Shown in pieces: positions 23,624 to 32,694 of a stretch of DNA of 36,955 bases. The DNA comes from Campylobacter concisus (GTDB taxonomy: Bacteria; Campylobacterota; Campylobacteria; Campylobacterales; Campylobacteraceae): NCBI RefSeq assembly GCF_002913745.1, contig NZ_PPCG01000070.1:1-36955 (forward strand), given 5' to 3'. The notes beneath the pieces were generated by a model, which did not search any database, had not been told where the DNA came from, and saw nothing but the letters and a program-made list of their open reading frames with translations. Both the position numbers and the translations under genes were made by a program. Position 1 is the stretch's first letter. Each line of letters starts with the position of its first letter.

Positions 23624-24402
23624 AAGATATTATAAAAATTAGAAATTTAAACTTTAGCTACGATAAACAAGTCGTTTTAGAGGATATTAACTTAGACTAT
23701 AGTAGCGACGAGTTTTTAGCGATAATCGGTCCAAATGGCGGGGGTAAAAGCACGCTTTTAAAGCTCATTTTGGGCCTGCTTAAGCCTCAAAGTGGCGAGA
23801 TAAAGCTCTTTGGTAAAGAGCCAAGCGAGGTTAGTAAATTTATAGGCTACGTGCCACAAAATTTCCTCTCAAATCAAAGCTTTCCGATGATGGTTTTAGA
23901 AGTCGTTTTAATGGGGCTAATCGATAAAAAAATCTTTGGCTTTTACTCAAAAGATGAAAAAGCCTTAGCTCTAAGTGCCCTTGAGAAGGTCGGTATGAGG
24001 GAGTTTGCAAACGCAAGGATCGGCGAGCTAAGTGGCGGTCAAAGGCAGCGCGTCTATATCGCTAGAGCGCTTTGCGCAAACGCAAAAGTGCTCATCCTAG
24101 ACGAGCCAACAGCCAGCATCGATACAAAGGGGCAGGCTGAAATTTATGAAATTTTAAAGGGCATAAACGCAAATGGCGTGGGTGTGGTTTTAGTCAGTCA
24201 CGACCTAAATATCGTGCTAAATTATGCTACAAAGATCGCTTATGTGAGTAAAAATTTACACATTCATAAAACGCATGAAAATTTTGCAAAGAGGGAATTT
24301 ATCGAGCATCTAGCTAGAACACACAGCCATTTTTGTGATGTCGAGATCGCACTTGGCGAGTGTGGCTGCGAAAAAACAAAGAGCAATGTTTTTAAATTTT
24401 AA
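23620..24402 (+). CDS. znuC: Zinc ABC transporter ATP-binding protein
   Basis: Cytoplasmic ATPase of the zinc importer, 260 residues. Walker A is IGPNGGGKSTLLKLI near residue 40, the Q-loop lies in YVPQNFLSN, the signature is ELSGGQRQRVYIARALC, and Walker B is AKVLILDEPTASID, followed by the switch His in VLVSHDLNI. The C-terminal tail carries HSHFC and CGCEK, a Cys/His set that could bind metal. The start is TTG overlapping the upstream TGA (TTGA). A start 17 codons further upstream would read through unrelated sequence. It couples to the DUF1007-NicO gene and precedes znuB by nine bases. Confidence 0.95.
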   Translation: MKDIIKIRNLNFSYDKQVVLEDINLDYSSDEFLAIIGPNGGGKSTLLKLILGLLKPQSGEIKLFGKEPSEVSKFIGYVPQNFLSNQSFPMMVLEVVLMGLIDKKIFGFYSKDEKALALSALEKVGMREFANARIGELSGGQRQRVYIARALCANAKVLILDEPTASIDTKGQAEIYEILKGINANGVGVVLVSHDLNIVLNYATKIAYVSKNLHIHKTHENFAKREFIEHLARTHSHFCDVEIALGECGCEKTKSNVFKF

Positions 24403-24411
24403 AGAGAGAAA

Positions 24412-25218
24412 ATGAGTGAAATTTTAGAGTTAAATTTTATGCAAAATGCCTTTATTGCGGGCATTTTAGTAAGCATAATATGTGGCATGATAGGCTCGCT
24501 TGTGGTGATAAACAAGATGACCTTCATCGCTGGAGGCATCGCACACGGCGCGTATGGCGGCATAGGGCTTGCATTTTTCTTCTCGCTCGAGCCACTTTTT
24601 GGAGCGAGCATATTTTCGCTATTTTTAGCGCTCATCATCGCCACGATTACGCTAAAAGATAAGACAAATATTGACTCTGTAATAGGTGCTATTTGGGCGA
24701 TTGGTATGGCTATTGGCATCATTTTCATCGACCTAACGCCTGGCTATAACGCCGATCTTATGAGCTATCTTTTTGGCTCGATACTTGCAGTTAGCGGCAC
24801 AGATATCGCGTTTATGAGCGTTTTAGACCTCTTGTTTTTGGCGCTCATCGCGCTTTTTTACCGCCAGTTTGTGGCGATCAGCTTTGATGCGGAGTTTGCA
24901 AAACTTCGCGGGGTAAATACGACATTTTTTCACTATCTGCTAGTTTGTATGATGGCGCTTTGCGTGGTGGCTACGATCCGCGTCGTGGGGCTAATACTTG
25001 TCATCGCGCTACTTACTATACCGCCATATATTGCTCAAATTTTTGCCAAAAGGCTGGGTCTAATGATGCTAATCTCAACTATTTTTTCTATCATTTTTTG
25101 CTTTATCGGGCTTGTGATCAGCTTTTATTTCAACCTCACAGGCGGAGCTAGCATCATCTTAGTCGCTTCGCTTTGCTTTTTTGCGTTTAGCTTTAAATTT
25201 AAAAGCTTGCGCTCGTAG
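24412..25218 (+). CDS. znuB: Zinc ABC transporter permease
   Basis: Inner-membrane permease of the ABC-3 family, 268 residues with about eight helices. Family motifs include VVINKMTFIAGGIAHGAYGG near residue 34 and GAIWAIGMAIGIIFIDLTPG near 95. The cytoplasmic coupling region is FDAEFAKLRGVNTTFFHYLL, and VVGLILVIALLTIPPYIAQI lies near 200. The ribosome site AAAGAGAGAAA precedes the ATG. It is the last gene of the zinc operon. Its end overlaps the convergent MATE gene by 20 bases, so no terminator can lie between them. Confidence 0.95.
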   Translation: MSEILELNFMQNAFIAGILVSIICGMIGSLVVINKMTFIAGGIAHGAYGGIGLAFFFSLEPLFGASIFSLFLALIIATITLKDKTNIDSVIGAIWAIGMAIGIIFIDLTPGYNADLMSYLFGSILAVSGTDIAFMSVLDLLFLALIALFYRQFVAISFDAEFAKLRGVNTTFFHYLLVCMMALCVVATIRVVGLILVIALLTIPPYIAQIFAKRLGLMMLISTIFSIIFCFIGLVISFYFNLTGGASIILVASLCFFAFSFKFKSLRS

Positions 25219-26530
25219 CTCTTTTTAACCTAAAAAGCGTCCAAGCCAAAAAGCAAATCGCCGTAAAATAGACGCTAAAAAATAGCGCTAGCCACATAAA
25301 TTTGATCTCAAGTCCTAGCCAAAAGACTACCACGTAAAAGAGCGAGCATTGAAGCACGAGCTGTCTAAAGCCATTTAGCAAAAAGATCGCCACTGGGTGT
25401 TTTATCGCTTGTAGCGTGCTGCCTGAGATGTTTATCGTGCCATAAGCCATGTAGGCAAGTGAGTTGATGCCAAGGTAGAGCTTTGCCACTTCTAGCACGG
25501 CTGGCGTGCTGTCAAAGAGCTTGATCGCGCTCTCGCCAAAAAGCCTGATGAAGATGTAGGCAAAGACGCAGTAGATGAGCAAAAAAAGAAGCGATAGTTT
25601 GTAGCACTGCATCGCTCTTTGAAAGCTCTTAGCGCCGTAGTTTCTTGAGATGATGCTAAGCACTCCTGCTGTCATGCCGATGGTTGGAAGCACTAAAATT
25701 TGCTCGATCCTTAAGGCTATGCCATAACCTGCCACTGCATTGACGCCGTAAAAGCTTACAAATTTTAAAAGCACAAGCGAGCCAAGTGACATTGAGAGGT
25801 AGTTTAGACAAGCTGGCAAAGCTTGCTTTAGTATCTTTGCCCAGACGGAAAAATTTGGCACGAAGTAGCCTAAATTTCTAGGCTCTATCATCTTGCTTTT
25901 TCTTACTTTAAAAAAGAGATAGATCATGCCTAAAAACTGCACGCTAGCCGTTGCTAGAGCAAGACCTTTTACGCCAAGAGCAAAGCTAAAGGCAAAAAGA
26001 TAGCAAAAAAATGCGTTGATAAAAAGGCCACAAAATAGCCAGTTGCGGTAGCTTTTAGTATCGCCAAGTGCGACAAGTATGCCATTGAGCGATTTTATAA
26101 GCAAGAAAAATGGAGCAGCAAGAAAGATGACGCCAGCGTAGTCAAGTGCTTCATTGATGTAGTGATGATCAGCACCTAAAATGACTAGTAAATTTGGCGC
26201 TAGCAAGTAGCCACATAGCCCTATAAATAGGGCAAAAATAAGCACAAAAACGATGCCATTTGCCGCATAAAGTTTAGCCATTTTTGGTTTGTTTGCGCCA
26301 AGGCTGTTGCCTATTAGTGCGGTGAGTGCCGAGCCAAAGCCAAGTCCGATGCCAACGATACTTAGATAGAGCAAAAAGCTCATCGCCATGCCAGCAACTG
26401 CAAGGGTAGAAATTTTCGCGGCGAAAAATGTGCCAGTGACGTTGTAAAGCGTGTTAAACATCATGCCCACGCCAGCTGGCAGCGAGAGCGAGATGATTAG
26501 TTTATTTAGCGGGTCTTTTAGTAGGTCCAA
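25199..26530 (-). CDS. MATE family efflux transporter
   Basis: 443-residue membrane protein with twelve predicted helices in two halves. It starts MDLLKDPLNKLIISLSLPAG, the common MATE opening, with MMFNTLYNVTGTFFA just after it and GFGSALTALIGNSLGANKPK near residue 65. MATE proteins export drugs or metabolites in exchange for Na+ or H+. The substrate is not readable from sequence. The start codon is TTG, 12 bases after the VOC gene stop with AAGAAGAC in between, so the two genes form an operon. The start fits the family N-terminus well. Confidence 0.92.
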   Translation of the reverse strand: MDLLKDPLNKLIISLSLPAGVGMMFNTLYNVTGTFFAAKISTLAVAGMAMSFLLYLSIVGIGLGFGSALTALIGNSLGANKPKMAKLYAANGIVFVLIFALFIGLCGYLLAPNLLVILGADHHYINEALDYAGVIFLAAPFFLLIKSLNGILVALGDTKSYRNWLFCGLFINAFFCYLFAFSFALGVKGLALATASVQFLGMIYLFFKVRKSKMIEPRNLGYFVPNFSVWAKILKQALPACLNYLSMSLGSLVLLKFVSFYGVNAVAGYGIALRIEQILVLPTIGMTAGVLSIISRNYGAKSFQRAMQCYKLSLLFLLIYCVFAYIFIRLFGESAIKLFDSTPAVLEVAKLYLGINSLAYMAYGTINISGSTLQAIKHPVAIFLLNGFRQLVLQCSLFYVVVFWLGLEIKFMWLALFFSVYFTAICFLAWTLFRLKRATSASF

Positions 26531-26542
26531 GCTGTCTTCTTA

Positions 26543-26923
26543 CTAAATTATATATGAGCTAAGTTCTATCAAATTTCCATCAAAGTCGTAAATATATAAA
26601 CTCTTCATTGCTCCAAGTGCTCCGTTTCGCCTAGCGACGCCAAGCTCGGGCTTTATGCCTTTTGAAAGTAGCTCCAAGCGCACGTCCTCTATGTCGTCTT
26701 CGACTATCAAGCATATATCAGCGCTACCCTTTGTTGGATGCTTTGCCGCAGGTAAAAACTCGCCCTCAAACCTATGTAAATTTATCTTTTGTGAGCCAAA
26801 ATTTAGGCTAATGTGACCGTCCTTCTGGGCTGGTCGCATGCCTAAAATGTCGCAGTAAAATTTAAGTGCCTCTTTAACGTCGCTTACGACTATAACGATG
26901 TGATCTAAATTTTTTATCTGCAT
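26543..26923 (-). CDS. VOC (glyoxalase/dioxygenase fold) family protein
   Basis: 126-residue single-domain protein with the two beta-alpha-beta-beta-beta halves of the vicinal oxygen chelate fold. The first is LDHIVIVVSDVKEALKFYCD, with ILGMRPAQKDGHISLNFGSQ. The second is SADICLIVEDDIEDVRLELL, ending in FDGNLIELSSYI. Possible metal ligands are the His in LDHI, the His in INLHRF and the Glu in NLIELS, the usual pattern. It may be a lyase, dioxygenase or resistance protein. The substrate is unknown. It lies upstream of the MATE gene, an association that would fit handling of a toxic small molecule, but that is speculation. Confidence 0.88.
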   Translation of the reverse strand: MQIKNLDHIVIVVSDVKEALKFYCDILGMRPAQKDGHISLNFGSQKINLHRFEGEFLPAAKHPTKGSADICLIVEDDIEDVRLELLSKGIKPELGVARRNGALGAMKSLYIYDFDGNLIELSSYII

Positions 26924-26937
26924 TTTGGCTCACATTT

Positions 26938-27663
26938 TTATTTTTGATCTCTTGATGCCCTTTTTCTAGCGTAGATATTTAGGCACTCAACCGCTAGCGA
27001 GAAGCCCATCGCAAAGTAGATGTAGCCTTTTGGCACATGCACGCCAAAGCCATCAAGTATGAGCGCAAAGCCAACAAGCACCAAGAATGCTAGTGCGAGC
27101 ATTTTTATGGTTGGGTTGTTATCAACAAATTCTGAGATCGCCTTTGAGGCAAACATCATCACGCCAACCGCGATGATGACGGCAAGTATCATGATATCGA
27201 TGTGCTGAGCCATGCCAACTGCGGTGATAACGCTATCGAGTGAAAAGACTATGTCTAAAATGCCTATCTCAAGAATAGTCGCAAAAAATCCTGTATGAGA
27301 CTTGCTCTCGTGAGCCTCTTCATGCTTGCCAGTGACGTTTGCGTGGATCTCCATTGATGATTTTACTATCAAAAATAGACCGCCTATTATGAGCACTAGA
27401 TCGCGTCCAGTGATACTAAGCTCGCCTATGCTAAAGAGCGGCTTTGTAAGCTTCATGATCCAAAATAGCGAAAGTAGCAGGATGATCCTAGTGATCATCG
27501 CAAAGCCAAGCCCTAAAATGCGGCCCTTGCCCCTTTGCTCTGGCGGCAATTTGCCTACTAAAATAGCGATAAATATGATGTTATCTATGCCTAAAACTAT
27601 CTCCAATCCAGTTAGCGTAAGTAGCGATATCCACGCCTCTGGCGAACTCAACCACTCAAACAT
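26938..27663 (-). CDS. TerC family membrane protein
   Basis: 241-residue inner-membrane protein with about seven helices. Signature stretches are GLEIVLGIDNIIFIAILVGK near residue 19 and IGILDIVFSLDSVITAVGMA near 132. Each carries the paired acidic residues that define TerC and related proteins, which have been linked to manganese export during protein secretion. A His/Glu-rich cytoplasmic loop (GKHEEAHESKSHTG) lies between them. The start, with AAAGGAAGTAA, overlaps the end of purN by eight bases. It is the last gene of the long tig-to-terC run. Confidence 0.9.
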   Translation of the reverse strand: MFEWLSSPEAWISLLTLTGLEIVLGIDNIIFIAILVGKLPPEQRGKGRILGLGFAMITRIILLLSLFWIMKLTKPLFSIGELSITGRDLVLIIGGLFLIVKSSMEIHANVTGKHEEAHESKSHTGFFATILEIGILDIVFSLDSVITAVGMAQHIDIMILAVIIAVGVMMFASKAISEFVDNNPTIKMLALAFLVLVGFALILDGFGVHVPKGYIYFAMGFSLAVECLNIYARKRASRDQK

Positions 27664-28243
27664 TTACTTCCTTTGTTAAAATTTTTATTATGCTCTCAGG
27701 CAAAATTTCATGCTCTATGGCGTGAATTTTAGCCTCCCACTCATCTAAACTCATGCCGTCCTCGCGCTCAAACGCCCTTTGCGCGATCAGTTTGCCTCCG
27801 TCAAGCTCTTCGCTCACGTAGTGCACGCTCACACCGCCTATCATCATGTCGCTCTCAAAGCTCTCCTTTATCGCATGCGCGCCCTTAAAAAGCGGCAGGA
27901 TAGAGGGGTGAAGGTTTATGGCTTTTATCTGCGCCGTAAAAACTGGCGTTAGTATCCTCATAAAGCCCGCAAGCACCGTTAGATCAGCACCGCTTTTTAA
28001 AATTTGCTCCACCAAAACAGCGTCAAATTCTTCACGATTTTTAAATTTAGCGCTCTCTATGACGAGCGTTTCAAGGCCAAATTTCTTAGCTCTCTCGATG
28101 CCAAATGCACCAGGCTTGTTGCAGATACAAAGGCAAACTTCGATCTTTACGCCGTTAAAAATTTGATTATGAACTTTTTTAAGTATCGCTTCTAAATTTG
28201 AGCCGCTACCGCTAAAAAGCACGGCTATTTTTTTCGTAAGCAT
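27656..28243 (-). CDS. purN: Phosphoribosylglycinamide formyltransferase
   Basis: Third step of purine synthesis: formyl transfer from 10-formyl-tetrahydrofolate to GAR. 195 residues, usual for PurN. The phosphate loop is VLFSGSGSNLEAILKK near residue 8. The folate and catalytic region LAGFMRILTPVFTAQIKAIN contains the family Met-Arg, and NLHPSILPLFKGAHAIKES holds the catalytic His. HYVSEELDGGKLIAQRAF supplies the catalytic Asp equivalent. Its start lies 19 bases inside the end of nnrD. Confidence 0.96.
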   Translation of the reverse strand: MLTKKIAVLFSGSGSNLEAILKKVHNQIFNGVKIEVCLCICNKPGAFGIERAKKFGLETLVIESAKFKNREEFDAVLVEQILKSGADLTVLAGFMRILTPVFTAQIKAINLHPSILPLFKGAHAIKESFESDMMIGGVSVHYVSEELDGGKLIAQRAFEREDGMSLDEWEAKIHAIEHEILPESIIKILTKEVNV

Positions 28244-29628
28244 TTTACTCCTTTGATGATGTCTGTTGGCTCGAGCGCATAGCTGTTTTTGTAAAAATTT
28301 CTAAGACTAAGCGCATGAGCTAAAGTGGCTGAGATAGCAGCATCTAGCGGCTCATAGCCTTGAGCCAAAAGTGCTAGCACAAGACCGCTTAGCACGTCGC
28401 CGCTACCGCCTTTTGCAAGCGTGTTTTTGCCATAAGGCATGACGTAAATTTGCCCATCTTTGGCGATTATAGTATTTGCCCCTTTTAGCACAAGAACGGC
28501 ATTAAATTTCTCGCTCCAAGCCTTAGCGTAAGCGTATCTGTTTTCTTGCAAGGTTTGCACATCTGTATCGGCTATTTTGCAAATTTTTAAAAGCGAGCAA
28601 AACTCCTTTGGATGAGGTGTCAAGACGCAGTTTTCGCTTAGCAGATCAAGCACTTTTGGGCTGTAAAATATATCGGCGTCAAGCACAAGTTTTTTGCCCT
28701 TTAAATTTTGCACCTCAAGCTCTTCTACGCCCTTTTTGCCAAGTCCCATGCCAAGGGCTCCAGCGTTCATTTTTTCACTTATATTGCTAGCTTGCATGAT
28801 GTGCGTTGGTAAATTTAAACCCTGCTCGCCTATCACGCTAACTAGCCCAGCCCCAAAGGCAAATGCCGCCTTTGCGCAAAGCTTGCTGGCCCCTACGTGC
28901 TCGCCAGATACGATAAATGCGTGGCCAAAGTCGCCCTTATTTACGCACTGATTTTTTCTATTTGGAAGCATGAGATCGCATTTTTCAAGCAGATGATAGT
29001 CGCTTTCGCACTCGTAGTTTTGAGCACTTATGCCAAGAGTGGCAACTTTTATCTTGCCCACGTAGTCCTTTGCCGCGTCACTATAAAGAGCTAGCTTTCT
29101 AGCTCCCATCGTGATCGTCGCGTCTGCTTTTACGCAAGCGCCAAGCACCTTGCCCTCGCTATTTAGCCCGCTTGGCACGTCGCAAGCGATGATATAGGCA
29201 GGGCTAGCGTTTATTTTTGAGATTAATTCTATGTGCTTTTCGTCTAAATTTCTATTTAGCCCTGAGCCAAAAAGTCCGTCTATGAGGCATTTTGCGCTAT
29301 TTAGGCTATTTTCTACGTCTTTGCTCTCTCGCACGCCAGCAAATTTAGCCCTTTCAAGCTGTTTGGTGGCTAGTGGCTTTAAATTTTTACTAGCTAGGAT
29401 AAATTTACACTCATACTCGCCCTCTAGCATCCTTAAAGCGCAAAGCACGTCTGCGCCGTTGTTTCCGCCACCGCAAACGCCAAGCACCCTCTCGCCTTTT
29501 TTAAATTTCTTACGGATGAAATTTGCTATGCCTACGGCTGCATTTTCCATTAAAAGCTCTTCGCTAAGGTCAAATTTCTCGCTTGCTCGCTCGTCTAAAA
29601 CTCTCGTGTCTAAATATAAATTTTTCAT
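28225..29628 (-). CDS. nnrD: Bifunctional NAD(P)H-hydrate epimerase / ADP-dependent dehydratase
   Basis: Repairs NAD(P)H damaged by hydration. The 467 residues contain both activities. The N-terminal YjeF/NnrE epimerase has VCGGGNNGADVLCALRML near residue 50 and CDVPSGLNSEGKVLG near 148. The C-terminal ribokinase-like NnrD dehydratase has KGDFGHAFIVSGEHVGASKL, VLTPHPKEFCSLL, VLKGANTIIA and NTLAKGGSGDVLSGLVLALL. This domain order matches the E. coli Nnr protein. It lies directly downstream of yifB with one base between, and its end overlaps purN. Confidence 0.95.
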   Translation of the reverse strand: MKNLYLDTRVLDERASEKFDLSEELLMENAAVGIANFIRKKFKKGERVLGVCGGGNNGADVLCALRMLEGEYECKFILASKNLKPLATKQLERAKFAGVRESKDVENSLNSAKCLIDGLFGSGLNRNLDEKHIELISKINASPAYIIACDVPSGLNSEGKVLGACVKADATITMGARKLALYSDAAKDYVGKIKVATLGISAQNYECESDYHLLEKCDLMLPNRKNQCVNKGDFGHAFIVSGEHVGASKLCAKAAFAFGAGLVSVIGEQGLNLPTHIMQASNISEKMNAGALGMGLGKKGVEELEVQNLKGKKLVLDADIFYSPKVLDLLSENCVLTPHPKEFCSLLKICKIADTDVQTLQENRYAYAKAWSEKFNAVLVLKGANTIIAKDGQIYVMPYGKNTLAKGGSGDVLSGLVLALLAQGYEPLDAAISATLAHALSLRNFYKNSYALEPTDIIKGVKCLRKK

Positions 29629-29629
29629 T

Positions 29630-31135
29630 CTATGCCCTAAAACTAAGCGCCTCTAGGATGTGGGGCTTTAAAATTTGTTCGCTCTCATCAAGATCGGCGA
29701 TACTTCTAGCCACTCTAAGCGTCCTTTTTATGCCCCTTTGAGAGAGGTTGTATTTCGTGGCGGCCTTTTGTAAAATTTCACTCGCCTCGCCGTTTAACGT
29801 GCAAAATTTAGCCACCTGCGCGTCATTTAGCTTGCCATTTAGCTCATCTTGACCGCGTTTTTTTTGAAAGATAAAGGCTTTTAAAACCATTTCGCTCATC
29901 TGCTGCGAGCTCAAACTTGCCTTGTCGTCTGGCGAGCTCTCATCCATCGCGACTTTTAAGTCTATGCGGTCAAGCACTGGGGCTGAAATTTTGGCTTTAT
30001 AGTTTTTTATCTCATTTTCGCTGCATTTGCAGTTTAGGTTGCGAGAAAACAAATTCCCACAAGGGCAGGGGTTTTGAGCGGCTACGAAGATAAATTTAGT
30101 CTCATAAGTCACTTTTGAATTTACCCTTGCGATGTGGATTTGATTGTCTTCAAGTGGCTCTCTGAGGCTTTCTATCACCTGTTTAGCAAAGTGTGGGAAC
30201 TCGTCAAAAAATAGCACTCCACCATTTGCAAGTGCGATCTCGCCGATCTTTGCGACGTTTGAGCCTCCGCCAAAGATCGAGCTTTTTGTCGAGGTGTGGT
30301 GCGGCGAGCGAAAGGCTCTAGTGCTTGTAAATTCGCTATCTTGCAAATTTAGCGAGCGGTAGGCGGCGGACTTTAGCACCTCTTCTAGGCTTTGTGGTGC
30401 CATGATATAGACGAGGCGTTTTGCGCACATGCTCTTGCCGCTGCCTGGGCTGCCTTCAAATAGGATATTGTGCATGCCAACGGCCGCGATGACGCAGGCT
30501 CTTTTGGCTCTTTCTTGACCCAAAACGTCCTTAAAATCAAGCTCGAAGTTTAAATTTGGAACATATCTTTTGCCAGAAATTTCTATCACATTTGAAAATA
30601 GCTCGTGCGTGGCGCTAAAATGCGTGCTTTTAGCAAATTCTGCGTCGCTAAAAAACTTTATCGCCTCTTCTAGCGTGCTAACGCCATAAACCTCTAAATT
30701 TGGGATCATCGAAGCTTTTGCAGCTATCTCACTAGGCACTAAAATTTTTGCCTTTTGCACCTGCGTGCTTAAAAAAAGTAGGATCGAAAACAAATTTGCC
30801 GTGCTTTTTACGCTACCATCAAGTCCAAGCTCGCCAAAAACAAAAATTTTCTCCAAGCTTTTTGCCTTTTGAAGGGCGATGAGAAGGGCGATACTTAGAT
30901 CAAAGTGTGAGCCACTTTTTGGTAGGTCTGAGGGGGATAAATTTATGGTTATTTTCTGAGCTGGAAAGGCAAAGTCAAGCGCTAAAAGTGCCGCTTTTAC
31001 ACGCTCTGTGCTCTCTTTGATACTTGTGCTTGCAAGACCCACGATGCTAAAGCCAGGAAGCCCACGAGAAAAGATCGACTCAACATCAATGATCTTTAGT
31101 CCGTCGCCGTAAGTAGCACATTTTAGGGACTTCAT
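29630..31135 (-). CDS. YifB/ComM family Mg-chelatase-like AAA+ ATPase
   Basis: 501-residue AAA+ protein. The N-terminal Lon-protease-like domain is GLPGFSIVGLASTSIKESTE through INLSPSDLPKSGSHFDLSIA. The ATPase core has Walker A GSPGSGKSMCAKRL near residue 232, Walker B GGVLFFDEFPHF near 308 and FIFVAAQNPCPCGN with a Cys-rich insertion, then the Mg-chelatase C-terminal domain (NLSQRGIKRTLRVARSIADL). The ComM branch acts as a hexameric helicase that extends heteroduplex during natural transformation in Vibrio. Whether it does so here is inference, but Campylobacter is naturally competent. It overlaps the def stop codon (ATGA). Confidence 0.93.
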   Translation of the reverse strand: MKSLKCATYGDGLKIIDVESIFSRGLPGFSIVGLASTSIKESTERVKAALLALDFAFPAQKITINLSPSDLPKSGSHFDLSIALLIALQKAKSLEKIFVFGELGLDGSVKSTANLFSILLFLSTQVQKAKILVPSEIAAKASMIPNLEVYGVSTLEEAIKFFSDAEFAKSTHFSATHELFSNVIEISGKRYVPNLNFELDFKDVLGQERAKRACVIAAVGMHNILFEGSPGSGKSMCAKRLVYIMAPQSLEEVLKSAAYRSLNLQDSEFTSTRAFRSPHHTSTKSSIFGGGSNVAKIGEIALANGGVLFFDEFPHFAKQVIESLREPLEDNQIHIARVNSKVTYETKFIFVAAQNPCPCGNLFSRNLNCKCSENEIKNYKAKISAPVLDRIDLKVAMDESSPDDKASLSSQQMSEMVLKAFIFQKKRGQDELNGKLNDAQVAKFCTLNGEASEILQKAATKYNLSQRGIKRTLRVARSIADLDESEQILKPHILEALSFRA

Positions 31136-31650
31136 GATGTCTTTTCTTTTTTTTGCTTTTTGTATTCCTTGTCGAATTTTTTGCGTTTGTTAAAGCCTAT
31201 TTTTTCTATAAAAAGATGTCCGTCTAGGTGGTCATTTTCATGCTGGATGGCGATCGCTAGTAGCCCATCAGTTTTTAAGGTCTGCTCTTTGCCAAAGCGG
31301 TCTTGAAATTTGATAGCAACTACCTCACTTCGTTTAACGTCCTCGTAGTAGCCAGGCACGCTAAGGCAGCCCTCTTGATAGACGCACTCGCCCTCACGTA
31401 GCTCAAATTTTGGGTTTATGATCTCGATTAAATTTTCTTTATCTTGCACACCCTCTTCGTTGGCTAAATTTATGATGAAAATTCTCTTTGCAACGCCTAT
31501 TTGTATGGCCGCAAGACCGATGCCTTCTTTTGCGATCATTGTCTCATACATATCATCAAGAAGTTTGTGAAGCTTCTCATCGAAAACCTCAACCTCTTTT
31601 GAAATTTCATAAAGTTTTTTATTTGGATAGGATAAAACTTCTAGGATCAA
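31132..31650 (-). CDS. def: Peptide deformylase
   Basis: Metalloenzyme that removes the formyl group from new proteins, 172 residues. The three active-site motifs are intact: GIGLAAIQIG near residue 42, EGCLSVPGYYE near 91 with the metal-binding Cys, and QHENDHLDGHLF near 133 with the two metal-binding His and catalytic Glu. A Lys-rich tail follows. The start is TTG, one base past the stop of the GGDEF-like gene, without a strong ribosome site, which suggests translational coupling. Confidence 0.96.
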   Translation of the reverse strand: MILEVLSYPNKKLYEISKEVEVFDEKLHKLLDDMYETMIAKEGIGLAAIQIGVAKRIFIINLANEEGVQDKENLIEIINPKFELREGECVYQEGCLSVPGYYEDVKRSEVVAIKFQDRFGKEQTLKTDGLLAIAIQHENDHLDGHLFIEKIGFNKRKKFDKEYKKQKKEKTS

Positions 31651-31651
31651 A

Positions 31652-32686
31652 CTAATTCTCTACTTTCTCGTCTAAAAATATAGGTTGTTCGTCATCTTGT
31701 GTGACTATCAGCTGGTCAAGTGTATATGAAATCAACTCTTCAGCGCTCCTTTTTTTAGTTATCATACTTGAGACGATTTGTATATCTAGTTTGCATTCTT
31801 CGTTGTCTATTCTCCAAGATATGGACGAGAGCATATTTAAAATTCTCGTGCATGCTTGTTTTGTGCCACTTTCATCGGTGTATTTCATCACCATAGCAAA
31901 GCAGCCATCACCGTAGTGAGCGACTATATCGCTTCTGCGTGAAGTTCTTAAAAGAAGTTGCGACATACTTTTAAGCATATTATTCCGCTCTTTTAAATTC
32001 TTAACTCGATTTGCAAATCTATCTTTTAATTTAACTAGTAAAAATGATGCGCTATAACCATATCTTTTAATGGCTTCTACTTCACTTTGTACTGTAACAA
32101 GCAGAAAGTTTTTGTTATAAACTTCGTAGTTTGTATCGTAAATAGACTGCTCTTCAATGGATTTAAACATTTTGCCAATTTCATTATAACTTACTTTTAT
32201 AATATCAAGGTGCTTATGCATAATCTCATTGAGTCTAACAAGATCTTGATTGAAAGCACTTAGAATATTTTGAAGTGCAAGGATGTTTGTATTATTTTTG
32301 AGCTCATCTATATGCTTTTGTACCAGACCTCTCATAACACCTAAATTTTTATAGATGAGCACGACTGCTTGAAGCATACTTTTTATCTGTATGAAGCCCT
32401 GCTTTACCTCTTTTTCAATAGAGATATTACTATTAGTTGGCACTGAGCTTTCAGAACTTGCTACAATAGTATCACCTATCTCTTTTCTAAACTCATCTGA
32501 TTGCTTATCAAGCATCTTTTCAAAGTAGATAGAGTAGTTTGTCGGTGTAGATGGGACGTTATCGTCGCTTAACTCGTGCAAAACGTCCTCTGAAAATTTA
32601 TAGATATTTACCTTTTCTTTTTTAATAACTGGCTTTGTTTCAGCTGATTTTTTATTAGGATCTGGTGCGTTATCTATCTTTATCAC
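31652..32686 (-). CDS. Degenerate GGDEF-domain protein
   Basis: 344 residues. A disordered, Lys-rich start (1-25) is followed by a helical domain with the PSTPTNYSIYFEKML element often seen ahead of GGDEF domains, and a coiled-coil-like stretch at about 95-175. The last 160 residues have a GGDEF-like fold: IYDTNYEVYNKNFLLVTVQS, then SDIVAHYGDGCFAMVMKYTD. The signature GGDEF itself reads GDGCF, so a catalytic acid and Gly are lost. Diguanylate cyclase activity is unlikely, and a binding or scaffold role is more plausible. The start is GTG with AAGG just before it, overlapping the clpP stop region. It sits between clpP and def, which I recall as neighbours in C. jejuni. Confidence 0.85.
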   Translation of the reverse strand: MIKIDNAPDPNKKSAETKPVIKKEKVNIYKFSEDVLHELSDDNVPSTPTNYSIYFEKMLDKQSDEFRKEIGDTIVASSESSVPTNSNISIEKEVKQGFIQIKSMLQAVVLIYKNLGVMRGLVQKHIDELKNNTNILALQNILSAFNQDLVRLNEIMHKHLDIIKVSYNEIGKMFKSIEEQSIYDTNYEVYNKNFLLVTVQSEVEAIKRYGYSASFLLVKLKDRFANRVKNLKERNNMLKSMSQLLLRTSRRSDIVAHYGDGCFAMVMKYTDESGTKQACTRILNMLSSISWRIDNEECKLDIQIVSSMITKKRSAEELISYTLDQLIVTQDDEQPIFLDEKVEN

Positions 32687-32694
32687 TTTTGACC

